64,000 bases of DNA, taken from contig NZ_SPQM01000002.1 in the NCBI RefSeq assembly GCF_004570345.1, positions 1-64,000 of the forward strand, in the 5' to 3' direction. Position 1 is the first letter of the stretch; each line of letters opens with the position of its first letter. Source of the DNA: Blastococcus sp. CT_GayMR20 (GTDB taxonomy: Bacteria > Actinomycetota > Actinomycetes > Mycobacteriales > Geodermatophilaceae). The notes below the pieces were generated by a model. The model had not been told where the DNA came from. It made no database searches and saw only the letters and a program-made list of their open reading frames with translations. The translations under genes were made by a program, and so were the position numbers. Shown here in pieces: positions 41,339 to 50,081 of the stretch.

Positions 41339-41701
41339 GTGCCTCTACCCACGGGCGACGAGGCGGCTGCAGCGGTGGCCGCGGCGTTGGCCCCGTATGC
41401 CTGGCGCGATCTCACCGACCGGATGGTCGCCCGTCGCGTCGTCAGCGCGGTCGACCGGCACACCGTCGTCCGGCTGCTCAGGACCGTGCCCGGGTCGGAC
41501 GTCGGTGAGATCCCGCCCGTGGGGCCGGCGAACGCCGGGGACGAACGGGTCGAGTTCCTGATGTGCGCCCTGGACGGTCAGCAGTGGCGAGGATGGTCAC
41601 TCGGCCGGCTGTGCGCGGACCTGCTGGCGTCATTGGAGACGTGGCGGGCCGGCCGGGAGTCGCTCGAGTCGGACCTCCGCCGGCTGCTGGAGGGGCACTG
41701 A
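41339..41701 (+). CDS. Conserved hypothetical protein
   Basis: The 120-residue soluble helical protein starts with GTG 41339 (PLPTGDEAAAAVAAALAPYAWRDLTD) and contains HTVVRLLRTVPGSDVGEIPP and LGRLCADLLASLETWRAGRESLE. No membrane helix, cofactor motif or recognised family is visible. It converges on the DUF2254 gene. Confidence 0.6.
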   Translation: MPLPTGDEAAAAVAAALAPYAWRDLTDRMVARRVVSAVDRHTVVRLLRTVPGSDVGEIPPVGPANAGDERVEFLMCALDGQQWRGWSLGRLCADLLASLETWRAGRESLESDLRRLLEGH

Positions 41702-41710
41702 CCCCGAGTC

Positions 41711-42952
41711 CTACCGTCGGGACGTCGCCGTGCGCAGCGCGCCCTCGCTGTCGTCGATCTGGGCCCGGACCCGGTCGGTGAGGCGGACGAGCGGTGGATG
41801 CCGCTGCGCCGGTGACAGCTCGTGCAGGTGCACGAGCAGTCGGTGCAGTCGTCGCTGGACCATCGGCGCGCCCGCTGCGGGGGGCAGCAGGTCCTGGACC
41901 CCCGTGCGCAGGTAGTCCTCCCAGAGGGGCAGCACCAGGCGGACCCGGGGCGCTCCGGTCCGGTCGGCGACGTCGGCGACGTCGAGCTGCCGGGCGGCCA
42001 GCGCCCGGAGCAGCGTCTCGGTGGCGTCGATCGCGTCGACGGCGCTGGCCGGGTCGTTGACCGCGGGTGACATCGCCCGGAGCGCGATGTCGGCCAGCAG
42101 CCGCACAGCGAGCATGGGGTCCTGGTCGAAGGACCGCTCGGTGCCACGGATCACCGAGGCCCGCACGACGGAATCCGGAAGATCGCCTCCCCGGAGGTCG
42201 GCCAGGGGTGCCGCCTCGTCCACCCGCTCGCCGACGCCGACGCGGAACACCACCAGCGTGTCCGCTCGGGATGCCGCGTCGACCAGTCGGCGCAGTTCGA
42301 GTTGCTGGACCACTCCCGGCGGCCCGTCCCAGGTGACGGTGCGGCGCACCGGCGGTACGGGCTCGGTCGCGCGGGCGGGCTCACCCGTCGGGGAGCGGAG
42401 CGGGTAGAGGTCGGTGATCACGGCGCGGCCACGAGCGGCCACCACGTCCAGCACGTGAGCCAGTTGCAGCGAGAGGAAGGCGCGGGTCTGCAAGGCGCGG
42501 ATGAGCCCCAACGCGACCAGCACGCCGAGGACCGCCGTCACGGGGACCACCAACGACACCCGGCCGCCGTTCCCGCTCACGAGCCCGGCGGTGGCGCAGA
42601 AGACGAACACCCCGATGGCGAACGCGTAGGTCCGCCACACGAGAGGGTCGCCGCGGAACACGTCGAGCCGGGGGCTGAAGCTGCTCGCCGACCACTGCAC
42701 CACTCCGAACAGCAGCGAGAAGACGATGCTGACCACGCCGACGACCCCGACGCCCAGGGTGAAGAGCAGCTCCGAGAGCCGGTCGATCTCGACGGTGGGC
42801 CCCGCCTCGACCAGGGGCAGTCCCAGTCCCAGCCCAAGCCCCAGCGTCGCGGACACCAGCTGCACCACACCGGCGCGCAGCCGTCGCCGGCCGCGCAGCA
42901 GTCGCCGCGGCGGAGCGCGTCCGCCGGTTCCGGTCGTGGCAGGCGCGGGCAC
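41711..42952 (-). CDS. DUF2254 membrane protein
   Basis: The 413-residue protein has four helices in the N-terminal half (VVQLVSATLGLGLGLGLPLV, TLGVGVVGVVSIVFSLLFGVVQWSASSFSPRL, TYAFAIGVFVFCATAGLV, VVPVTAVLGVLVALGLI). A soluble part carries AVRLLADIALRAMSPAVNDPASAVDAID, the conserved DUF2254 signature. The start is uncertain: GTG 42952 is given, but an in-frame TTG at 42973 is equally possible, and the frame is open into the upstream enzyme gene. It is last in a run of four minus-strand genes. Confidence 0.82.
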   Translation of the reverse strand: MPAPATTGTGGRAPPRRLLRGRRRLRAGVVQLVSATLGLGLGLGLPLVEAGPTVEIDRLSELLFTLGVGVVGVVSIVFSLLFGVVQWSASSFSPRLDVFRGDPLVWRTYAFAIGVFVFCATAGLVSGNGGRVSLVVPVTAVLGVLVALGLIRALQTRAFLSLQLAHVLDVVAARGRAVITDLYPLRSPTGEPARATEPVPPVRRTVTWDGPPGVVQQLELRRLVDAASRADTLVVFRVGVGERVDEAAPLADLRGGDLPDSVVRASVIRGTERSFDQDPMLAVRLLADIALRAMSPAVNDPASAVDAIDATETLLRALAARQLDVADVADRTGAPRVRLVLPLWEDYLRTGVQDLLPPAAGAPMVQRRLHRLLVHLHELSPAQRHPPLVRLTDRVRAQIDDSEGALRTATSRR

Positions 42953-42980
42953 GACGGGGGACCGCTTCGTCAACCCCGGG

Positions 42981-43928
42981 TCATGACGGCACGCTGGCGG
43001 CAGCCATGCGGAAGCCGATGTTGCCGGCACTGCTGTCGGGGGTGTTGCCCGAGCGGGCGGCGCAGCGGTAGCGCCAGCAGTACGAGTCGTGGCAGAGGTA
43101 GGAGCCCCCGCGGGTCACGCGCTGCCCCGGCCGGCCGGGGCCGAACCGGTCGGCGGTCCACTCCCACACGTTTCCGGTCGCGTTGTAGAGGCCGTAGCCG
43201 TTGGGCAGGAACGCGTCCACCGGCGCGGTGCCGGCGAAGCCGTCCTCGCCGGTGTCCGTCCCGGGAAAGCGGCCCTGGAACACGTTCATGCGGTGCTCTC
43301 CGCCGGGGGTCAGCTCGTCGCCCCAGGGGTACCGGCGCCGCTCGAGACCGCCGCGGGCCGCGTACTCCCATTCCGCCTCGGACGGCAACCGGCCGCCGGC
43401 CCAGCTGCAGAACGCCCGTGCGTCGATCCAGGACACGTGCACGACCGGATGATCCGACCGGCCGTCGACGTGGGACGCCGGCCCCTCGGGGTGCAGCCAG
43501 GTGGCGCCGTGGACCTGGCGCCACCACGGCGCCTCCACCACCGCCCGGGTCGGGGCGTGGTCGTCGGGCAGGAGGCCGGCGAAGACGAAGGACCACCCCT
43601 CCCGCTCGGCGGTCGTCCCGTAGCCGGTGGCCTGGACGAACCGGGCGAAGTCGGCGTTGGTCACCGTGTGCGCCGCGATCCGGAAGGCGTCGACGGTGAC
43701 GGGACGCGGCGGGCTCTCGCCGTCCTCCGGGTAACGGTCCTCGTCCGAGCCCATCCAGAACGTGCCACCCGCCAGGCCGAGGAGGTCGGTGCGCTCCGGC
43801 GCACTCCCGGCCCGCGGCCGCCGGGGCGGGACGGACGTCGTCACCTCGGCGTCGCGTGACGTGCGTCGGGGGCTGCAGCAGTGCCCGCCGTCCTGGACGG
43901 GAGGGGAGGGCGCAGCCTGTGCCGACAT
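42981..43928 (-). CDS. Formylglycine-generating enzyme (sulfatase-activating)
   Basis: This 315-residue SUMF1-family enzyme converts an active-site Cys of sulfatases into formylglycine using O2 and copper. GGTFWMGSD, VVHVSWIDARAFCSWAGGRLPSEAEWEYAARGG and NVWEWTAD are present. The two catalytic cysteines are intact in SYLCHDSYCWRYRCAARS (C279 and C284), separating it from EgtB-like relatives. ATG 43928 coincides with the start of transcription predicted from its dyad-type promoter. The sulfatase at 51608 is the obvious client. Confidence 0.93.
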   Translation of the reverse strand: MSAQAAPSPPVQDGGHCCSPRRTSRDAEVTTSVPPRRPRAGSAPERTDLLGLAGGTFWMGSDEDRYPEDGESPPRPVTVDAFRIAAHTVTNADFARFVQATGYGTTAEREGWSFVFAGLLPDDHAPTRAVVEAPWWRQVHGATWLHPEGPASHVDGRSDHPVVHVSWIDARAFCSWAGGRLPSEAEWEYAARGGLERRRYPWGDELTPGGEHRMNVFQGRFPGTDTGEDGFAGTAPVDAFLPNGYGLYNATGNVWEWTADRFGPGRPGQRVTRGGSYLCHDSYCWRYRCAARSGNTPDSSAGNIGFRMAAASVPS

Positions 43929-43934
43929 GTCTCC

Positions 43935-43978
43935 AGGATCGACGGCGCACGGGGCGCCGCCTCATCCTCCGGGGATGG
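43935..43978 (-). promoter_or_regulatory. Dyad-type promoter of the formylglycine-generating enzyme gene
   Basis: On the minus strand: CCATCC (43978-43973), five bases, GGATGA (43967-43962), 21 bases, GATCCT (43940-43935). The -10 lies so close to ATG 43928 that a leaderless mRNA is expected. The dyad begins within the stop codon of the SulP gene. Confidence 0.65.
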
Positions 43979-45701
43979 TTTCGGAGCGGGCGCCGGCGCG
44001 GACGGCCGCCCGGACGGTCAGGTGGATGTTCTGCGTGCCGACCCGCTCCTCGACCCCCAGGCGCTGCATCGTCATCCGTACGGTCCTGCGGACCCGGGCC
44101 ATGACGAGCCGTGTGCCGCGTCCGGCGAGGTCGTCGACGAGCTCCGCGAGCGTCTCCGCACCGGTGATGTCCATGTCGACCATGCCCTCGGCGTTGAGCA
44201 CGACCGTCCGGACCGGTTGGTCGGAGTCGTCGACGAGGCGCACGATCTCGGTACGCAGGACGTCGGCGTTGGCGAAGAAGAGCGGGGCATCGAACCGGTA
44301 CACCAGGAGGCCCGGCACCGGCCGCAGCTCTTCTCCCTCGGCCTCTGCGGTGCCGCGCCACGTCGCATGGCCGGCCACCCGCCCCAGCACCGCGGTCGGT
44401 GGGAGGACGGCGCGCCGGAGCACCTCCAGCAGCGACACCGCGACCCCGACCGCGATGCCGGGGAGGACGCCGACGACCAGGACGCCGACCATCGTCACGG
44501 CGGCGAGGACGAAGTCGCTCCGCCGGGCCTTCCACAGCCGGCGCAACGAGGCGAGGTCGATCATCCGGACGGCAGCCAGGAGGACGACGGCACCGAGCGC
44601 GGCCTGCGGGAGGTACCGGAACACAGGGGTCAGCACGATCAGGGTCACGGCGACGAGCCCGGCCGCGGTCACGTTGGCCACCTGGGTCCTGCCGCCCGAG
44701 TCCGCGACCACGAAGCTGCGGGAGTCGCTGCCGTTGGCCGGATAGCCCTGCATCAGTCCGGAGCCCAGCGACGCGGCCGCGTAGCCCAGGAACTCCCGGC
44801 GTGGCGAGACGGTCTCCCGGTCCCGGCGGGCGAGTGCGGTGGCGGTGAGCATGCTGCTGGCGAAGACGAGGAGAGCCACGCTCCCGCCGGCGGCGAGCAG
44901 GTCCACCGCGTCCTCGGCACGGACCCGGGGGAGGGACGGGGGCGGGACGCCGGGGGGCACGTAGCCGACCACTGGCAGCCGGTCCTCCCAGCCCGCGGCC
45001 GCCACGAGTGCGGTGGCGCCGGCGATCGCCACGAGGATGGCGGGCACCCGGGGGGTCCAGCGCATGACGGCGACGGCGCAGAGCAGGCTGCCCGCTCCGA
45101 CGGTCACCGCGTACGGATTCGCCTCGGCCAGGTGGGCAACCACCGCGGCGACCTTCCGCCACCACGCCTCGTCGGGGGTGGGGACGGCGAAGATCTTCCC
45201 GAGCTGGCTCGCCGCGATGACGACCGCCGAACCGGTGAGGTACCCGGCGAGGACCGGGGTGGACAGGAGCCGGGCGACGACACCGAGCCGGAGCACCGCT
45301 CCCAGGACGAGGAACCCGGCGGTGACGAACGCGAGCAGCGAGGCGAGATCCGCGGCCCGCTCGGGCGCCTCGGCGACCAGGGGCCCGAGGTAGGCGGCCG
45401 TCACGATGGCGACGGACGACTCGGGCCCGGTGTGGAGGTAGCGACTGCTCCCGACGAGGGCGTACAGCAGCAGGGCCCCGATCGCGGTGTACAGCCCGGT
45501 GACGGGGGAGAGGCCGGCGAGTTCGCCGTAGGCGAGCCCCTGGGGGACGAGGACCGCCCAGACGGCCAGACCGGCCAGCAGGTCACGGCGCACCCATGCG
45601 GGCCGGTAGTGACGCAGGTCCGCGGCGCCGGGCAGGACGCGGCGGAGCAGGCCGGACGCCGGCGTCCCCGACCCGGCCGCGGCCGGGGGCTCGTCAGTCA
45701 C
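43962..45701 (-). CDS. SulP-family sulfate permease with STAS domain
   Basis: The 579-residue protein has 10-12 helices beginning WAVLVPQGLAYGELAGLSPVTGLYTAI (SulP signature) and MQGYPANGSDSRSFVVADSGGRTQVA in the transport core. A cytoplasmic STAS domain (about 450-560) carries VVLNAEGMVDMDITGAETL. It should take up sulfate or a related anion by proton or bicarbonate coupling. The GTG start overlaps the antiporter stop by 4 bases. The upstream antiporter and downstream sulfatase-activating enzyme point to a role in sulfur supply and pH balance. Confidence 0.92.
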   Translation of the reverse strand: MTDEPPAAAGSGTPASGLLRRVLPGAADLRHYRPAWVRRDLLAGLAVWAVLVPQGLAYGELAGLSPVTGLYTAIGALLLYALVGSSRYLHTGPESSVAIVTAAYLGPLVAEAPERAADLASLLAFVTAGFLVLGAVLRLGVVARLLSTPVLAGYLTGSAVVIAASQLGKIFAVPTPDEAWWRKVAAVVAHLAEANPYAVTVGAGSLLCAVAVMRWTPRVPAILVAIAGATALVAAAGWEDRLPVVGYVPPGVPPPSLPRVRAEDAVDLLAAGGSVALLVFASSMLTATALARRDRETVSPRREFLGYAAASLGSGLMQGYPANGSDSRSFVVADSGGRTQVANVTAAGLVAVTLIVLTPVFRYLPQAALGAVVLLAAVRMIDLASLRRLWKARRSDFVLAAVTMVGVLVVGVLPGIAVGVAVSLLEVLRRAVLPPTAVLGRVAGHATWRGTAEAEGEELRPVPGLLVYRFDAPLFFANADVLRTEIVRLVDDSDQPVRTVVLNAEGMVDMDITGAETLAELVDDLAGRGTRLVMARVRRTVRMTMQRLGVEERVGTQNIHLTVRAAVRAGARSETIPGG

Positions 45702-47038
45702 CGCATCACACGAGGGTCGGCATCCCTGGGCTTCGCAGGCACCGGTACCGCCGCTGCGTCGGGGGAGGTGCTCTGCGGTCCGTCCGCCGGTCCCTCCCGC
45801 AGGTGCGGGTCGGTCGCCGCAGCCGCCGCATGCCACCGGGCGTAGCTGCCCGCGGCCCAGGCTGCGGTGGCCCCGTGCAGCACGACGCTGAGTCCCACGG
45901 TGAGCGCGACGACGTCCACGAGCAGGTCGGCCGCGGGGGGACCGTCCTCGAGCAGCAACAGGGCGAAGACGATGGAGGCCAGGCCCCGCGGGCCGAACCA
46001 GCCGACGTAGAGCACGGTTGCCGGACGGAACCTGCTGCGGACAAGGGCCAGGGCCACGGGGCCCATGCGCACCACGGTCAGGCTCAGGACGGCATACAGG
46101 CCGGTCCGCCAGTCGATCGACGACAGCGCGGGACCGAGGAGCACGGCTCCGAACACGAAGAAGCTCACCGATGCCAGCAGGGCCCCGAGCTCCTCGGACA
46201 GCCCGATGACGCTCCCGGGGCCGGTCGTCGCTGACGCGGGCGGAGGCACCGTCCGGCGCCAGACGACCCCGAAGGCCAGGCCGGTCACCCAGGCCGTGAT
46301 GAATCCACTGCCGTCCAGCGACACGGTGACGACGTAGCCGATGGCGGCGAACGCGAGCGCCGGCACCCGCCGCCACTCGTCACCGATCCATCCCCGCACC
46401 GCGGACGAGGCGAGCAGTCGCGCGCCCAGACCGCCCGCGACGAGTCCGACCGCGGTACTGAGGACGAGCGCCAGGAGGAAGACCTCGGCTGCCCCCGCGC
46501 TCCCGGTGTCCCCCGTTGCCGCCGCCAGCAGCACCACGAAGAAGGGCAGCGCGATCCCGTCGTTGAGTCCGCTCTCGACGTTGAGACCCTGCCGGATCGT
46601 CGCCGGGACCCGGGGATCGGCGATCGCCGGCTGCCCGAGGGCCGCGTCCGTCGGTGCCAGGATGACGGCGACCAGGGCCAGCTCCCACGCGGTGAAGCCG
46701 GGCAGCAGCAGCCACGCGGCGACCGCGCCGGCCAGCATCGTGAGCGGCAGTCCGAGCCCGAGCAGACGCAGCGACAGGGCGTCGTCGCGGCGCAGCATCG
46801 ACCACCGCACCCCGGCCGCGTCGGTGAACAGGACCGCGACGAGCGCGACCTCGAGCAGCAGCGTCACCGCCTCGGAGTCACGGGAGAGGTCCATCAGGTC
46901 GAGGCCGACGGGGCCGCAGGCCAGGCCTGCCCCGACGAGCACCATCGGTCCGGACACGGGGGTCGATGCCAGCCGCCTCGACACCAGGGCCACCGCTGCC
47001 ACGGAGCCCGCCGCGGCCACCACGGCCCACGCGCTCAT
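45698..47038 (-). CDS. Cation:proton antiporter (CPA1, NhaP-like)
   Basis: The 446-residue protein has about 12 helices with family residues in VILAPTDAALGQ and LNVESGLNDGIALPFFVVLL, the latter containing the ND ion-binding pair. GPRGLASIVFALLLLEDG is also typical. The cytoplasmic tail is short and Pro/Ala-rich. It should exchange Na+ or K+ for protons. It is coupled to the SulP gene, and its promoter region contains two dyad-type sites, one for each direction. Confidence 0.92.
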   Translation of the reverse strand: MSAWAVVAAAGSVAAVALVSRRLASTPVSGPMVLVGAGLACGPVGLDLMDLSRDSEAVTLLLEVALVAVLFTDAAGVRWSMLRRDDALSLRLLGLGLPLTMLAGAVAAWLLLPGFTAWELALVAVILAPTDAALGQPAIADPRVPATIRQGLNVESGLNDGIALPFFVVLLAAATGDTGSAGAAEVFLLALVLSTAVGLVAGGLGARLLASSAVRGWIGDEWRRVPALAFAAIGYVVTVSLDGSGFITAWVTGLAFGVVWRRTVPPPASATTGPGSVIGLSEELGALLASVSFFVFGAVLLGPALSSIDWRTGLYAVLSLTVVRMGPVALALVRSRFRPATVLYVGWFGPRGLASIVFALLLLEDGPPAADLLVDVVALTVGLSVVLHGATAAWAAGSYARWHAAAAATDPHLREGPADGPQSTSPDAAAVPVPAKPRDADPRVMR

Positions 47039-47136
47039 GAGGTCATCCGCCCGCCGCGCTGCACGGCGACCGCGGGGTCGCCGTCGTCAGGACCGGGCAC
47101 CGGGCAGGAGCGCCGCTCGTCGTCGTCCACGCGGCG

Positions 47137-47181
47137 AGGGTCCTGCGGACCGGCCCGCCCGCCCTCATCCGAGGCGGGTGA
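47137..47181 (-). promoter_or_regulatory. Dyad-type promoter of the antiporter/SulP genes
   Basis: On the minus strand: TCACCC (47181-47176), five bases, GGATGA (47170-47165), 22 bases, GACCCT (47142-47137). The plus-strand form TCATCC-N5-GGGTGA matches the consensus exactly. Confidence 0.65.
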
Positions 47182-47215
47182 GCAGCGACGAGCCGGGGTC
47201 GGCCCGGCGTCCGGG

Positions 47216-47261
47216 TCATCCCGACGAGGTGAGGCGCCGGCCCGTCGCCGGCACCCAGACT
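47216..47261 (+). promoter_or_regulatory. Dyad-type promoter of the SHOCT protein gene
   Basis: TCATCC (47216-47221), five bases, AGGTGA (47227-47232), 23 bases, CAGACT (47256-47261). It lies back to back with the minus-strand copy at 47137-47181 and points at the gene starting at 47298. Confidence 0.65.
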
Positions 47262-47297
47262 CCGCGGCAACGGCCATCCCTACCCAAGGAGTCTGCG

Positions 47298-47675
47298 ATG
47301 TCGTTCTGGGACATTGTCTGGTTCATCTTCATCACGTGGGCCTTCGTGGCCTACCTGATGGTGATGTTCTCGATCGTCGGTGACATCTTCCGTGACCGGG
47401 ACCTGTCCGGCGTCGCCAAGGCGCTCTGGTGCCTGGCCCTGGTGTTCATCCCGTTCATCACCGCGCTGGTCTACATCGGCACCCGTGGTGGCGGCATGGC
47501 CGAACGGTCCGCTCGCGCCTCTGCGGCGCAGCGGCAGCAGCAGGACGCCTACATCCGGGAGGTCGCCGGCCGGACGACGCCCACCGACCAGATCACCCAG
47601 GCCCGGGCACTGTTCGACGCCGGCGTGATCTCGCAGTCGGAGTACGACGCCCTGAAGACGAAGGCTCTGGTCTGA
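47298..47675 (+). CDS. SHOCT-domain membrane protein with PLDc-N-like helices
   Basis: The 125-residue protein has two helices (IVWFIFITWAFVAYLMVMFSIV and LWCLALVFIPFITALVYIGTRG) flanking FRDRDLSGVAKA, then a polar linker. A C-terminal SHOCT motif follows (ITQARALFDAGVISQSEYDALKTKAL). ATG 47298 has AAGGAG at 47286-47290. SHOCT modules mediate oligomerisation or anchoring in many bacterial stress proteins. Confidence 0.88.
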   Translation: MSFWDIVWFIFITWAFVAYLMVMFSIVGDIFRDRDLSGVAKALWCLALVFIPFITALVYIGTRGGGMAERSARASAAQRQQQDAYIREVAGRTTPTDQITQARALFDAGVISQSEYDALKTKALV

Positions 47676-47696
47676 CCCAGCCACGGTCACCGGAGT

Positions 47697-47713
47697 TCAC
47701 CACTCGGGGATGA
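47697..47713. promoter_or_regulatory. Dyad TCACCA-N5-GGATGA upstream of an HdeD-like gene
   Basis: The dyad matches the regional motif, but no -10-like box lies at the usual 22-base distance. The nearest candidate is GACGGT at 47753-47758, 39 bases downstream. It may be an activator site at a more distal position, or fortuitous. Confidence 0.4.
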
Positions 47714-47778
47714 GGACGGGCGCGTGCGGCCCGCGGGACGCTCGCGCCCTTCGACGGTTGACAGGAGAGGACGAGATC

Positions 47779-48354
47779 ATGACCGCAGGCGTGAGTCCGT
47801 CGTATGCCGGAGCGCCACCTGCACGGCGCTCCGGCCTGGCCCGCACCGGCATGGCGGTGTTCGGCGTCGCCGCGCTCGTGGTGGGCGGGATCCTGCTGTT
47901 CAACCCGTATGCGGCCGTCCGGACACTGGCGTTGCTCCTCGGGCTTGCGCTGGTCATCAGTGGCTGCCTGGAGATCGCGCTCGGATGGGACTCGCGCGGG
48001 CGGGCGTCGTCCCTGGTCCTCGGTGCGATCCTGATCATCGGCGGTCTGCTCGCGGCCTTCTGGCCGGGAGTCACGGTGTGGACCCTCGCCGTCCTCACGG
48101 GTGTCTCCCTGCTCGTCCATGGGATCGGGCGCGTCGTGCTGGCGTTCGTCGGCCGGGCGGAGGTCCCCGGCTGGGGCTGGCTGGCTCTGGCCGGGGCATT
48201 CAACGTCCTGGTCGGCATCCTGGCCCTGGCCTGGCCGGCGGCCACGGTCGTCGTCCTGTCGTTGATCCTGGCGTTCCAGGTCCTGACCTTCGGTGTCTGC
48301 CTGTTGGTGGCGGCCTTCCTCCCGTCGGGGTCGCGCACCTCCGCGCCGGCCTGA
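47779..48354 (+). CDS. HdeD-family (DUF308) membrane protein
   Basis: The 191-residue protein has six helices in paired DUF308 units (VFGVAALVVGGILLFNP, LALLLGLALVISGCLEIALG, LVLGAILIIGGLLAAFWPG, VLTGVSLLVHGIGRVV, and so on). E. coli HdeD contributes to acid resistance; the actinobacterial role is inferred only. ATG 47779 follows AGGAGAGG. It is three bases upstream of the amphi-Trp gene. Confidence 0.88.
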   Translation: MTAGVSPSYAGAPPARRSGLARTGMAVFGVAALVVGGILLFNPYAAVRTLALLLGLALVISGCLEIALGWDSRGRASSLVLGAILIIGGLLAAFWPGVTVWTLAVLTGVSLLVHGIGRVVLAFVGRAEVPGWGWLALAGAFNVLVGILALAWPAATVVVLSLILAFQVLTFGVCLLVAAFLPSGSRTSAPA

Positions 48355-48357
48355 CCC

Positions 48358-48630
48358 ATGTCCGACGTCAAGATCGAGCACAAGGTCGGGATGACCCGTA
48401 CCGAGGCAGCGAAGTGGCTGGCCGACGTGGCGAAGGAGCTGAGCGGTGACGGGACCGTCGCCTTCCGCCTGGCCGAGAGCACGGTGGAGCTGAAGGTCTC
48501 CGAGAACGTCCGGTTCGAGGCCGAGGTGGAGGTCGACGGCGACCGCGTCGAGCTGGAGCTCGAGCTCTCGTGGTCCAACGCCAGGAAGCCTCCGACGAGC
48601 GCCGCCAAGAACGGGTCAGCCGGCGCCTGA
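48358..48630 (+). CDS. amphi-Trp domain protein
   Basis: The 90-residue acidic protein begins MSDVKIEHKVGMTRTEAAKWLADVAKEL, followed by strands rich in Glu and Val (VELKVSENVRFEAEVEVDGD) and LELELSWSNA. This matches the small amphi-Trp family defined by recurring amphipathic strands and a Trp near the end. Function is unknown. It is placed tightly between an HdeD-like and a large membrane protein gene. Confidence 0.82.
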   Translation: MSDVKIEHKVGMTRTEAAKWLADVAKELSGDGTVAFRLAESTVELKVSENVRFEAEVEVDGDRVELELELSWSNARKPPTSAAKNGSAGA

Positions 48631-48662
48631 CCCGACACCGGAGAATCACGGAGGTACCGGCG

Positions 48663-50081
48663 ATGACCCAGCTGGAGACGCCCGCGGTCCAGCCCTCGAC
48701 AGGGGCGCCGCTGACGGCGGACGAACGCGACGAGCTCCTCCGGCTGCGCCGCGAGCTCGAGTCCATCAGGAACGGCCGCCGACCCCGGCGGCCGTTCCGG
48801 TGGCGATCGTTGTCCGCCACCGTGCTGATCGTCCTCGGCTGCGTGCTTGCACCGGTGGCCGGCGTCTCGGTCTGGGTGAACAACCAGGTCTCCGACACCG
48901 ATCGCTTCGTCCGCACGATGAGCCCGCTCGTCGACGACCCGGACGTGCAGAGCAGGCTGACCGATCGACTCACCGCGACGGTCTTCGAGTACGTCGACGT
49001 CCAGAGGATCGCGGACGACGCCGTCGACGCCCTGGCTGCCCAGGGGCTGCCGCCGCAGCTGGCCGACCGGCTGGGCACGCTCACCCCGACCCTTGCCTCC
49101 GCGGTGACGGGCTTCGTGCACGACAGGATCGCGGAACTGGTGGCCAGTCCGGCCTTCGCCACGGCCTGGAACCAGGCCATCCGGGTGGTCCACCGCCAGG
49201 CCGTCTCGGTGCTGTCCGGGGACGGCGAGGGTGTCGTGATCCGCGGGGACATGGTGCTCCTGGATCTGGCCCCGTTCATCGACCTGGTCAAGGAGCGGCT
49301 GAGCGACGCGGGGCTGACCGCGGTCAGCCTGGTGCCCGAGGTCCATCCCACGGTCGAGCTGGCGAAGGCCGACACCCTCGTGAGCGCGCAGACGGCGTAC
49401 AGCACGCTCGACAGCGTCGCCCGCGTGCTGCCGTGGATCGTGCTGCTCCTGCTCGCCGTGGGGATCTACCTGGCGCGCAACCGGTTCCGCGCGCTCGTCG
49501 GGTCGGGGCTGGGCATCGCGCTCTCCATGGTGGTGCTGGGCGCGGGTCTGCTCGTGGCGCGGAGCCTGCTCACCGGGGCCGTGCCGCCAGGCGCCGCCCC
49601 GGCCACGGCGTCCGGGTTCGACATCGTCGTGACCTACCTGCGGCTCGGGCTCCGGACGTTGCTCGTGCTCGGACTCGTGCTCGCCCTCGCCGGGTTCCTC
49701 GCGGGCCGGTCGGACAGTGCGGTGCGCATCCGGCGCTCCGTGGCCGGGCGACTGCACGGGATCCGCGGCGGGCCGGCCGTGACCGGCCCGGTCCCCACCT
49801 TCGTCCGGACGCACCTCCGGGGACTGCGCATCGGCGCCGTGGCCGTCGCCGTCCTGACCTTCGTGTTCATGGAGCAACCGACAGGGGTCACCATCCTGGT
49901 CATCGCAGCCCTGCTGCTGGTCGTCCTCGCCCTCATCGAGTTCCTGGGCCGCCCCGGCGACGTGCCCCCTTCGGAGGCCGAGGGGAGCGTCCCGGCGGAC
50001 GACGTCGCCGGCCCGCCGCCGGCGATCGTGGTGCCGCCCGCTCCCCGTGGAGGAGGGGCACAGGATGTCGTCTCCCGGTGA
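48663..50081 (+). CDS. Multi-pass membrane protein of unknown function
   Basis: The 472-residue protein has a coiled N-terminus (LTADERDELLRLRRELESIRNG), a helix (LSATVLIVLGCVLAPVAGVSVW), then an extracytoplasmic region of about 200 residues beginning TDRFVRTMSPLVDDPDVQSRLTDRLTATVFEYVDV. A C-terminal bundle of about six helices follows. The loop signature is common to an unnamed actinobacterial family. ATG 48663 follows GGAGG. It overlaps the RDD gene by 17 bases. Confidence 0.7.
   Translation: MTQLETPAVQPSTGAPLTADERDELLRLRRELESIRNGRRPRRPFRWRSLSATVLIVLGCVLAPVAGVSVWVNNQVSDTDRFVRTMSPLVDDPDVQSRLTDRLTATVFEYVDVQRIADDAVDALAAQGLPPQLADRLGTLTPTLASAVTGFVHDRIAELVASPAFATAWNQAIRVVHRQAVSVLSGDGEGVVIRGDMVLLDLAPFIDLVKERLSDAGLTAVSLVPEVHPTVELAKADTLVSAQTAYSTLDSVARVLPWIVLLLLAVGIYLARNRFRALVGSGLGIALSMVVLGAGLLVARSLLTGAVPPGAAPATASGFDIVVTYLRLGLRTLLVLGLVLALAGFLAGRSDSAVRIRRSVAGRLHGIRGGPAVTGPVPTFVRTHLRGLRIGAVAVAVLTFVFMEQPTGVTILVIAALLLVVLALIEFLGRPGDVPPSEAEGSVPADDVAGPPPAIVVPPAPRGGGAQDVVSR

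Noticed and set aside
47035..47277. Two overlapping minus-strand frames of 75-80 codons
   Set aside because: Low-quality Arg/Asp/Pro sequence in a region that instead carries two back-to-back dyad-type promoters.
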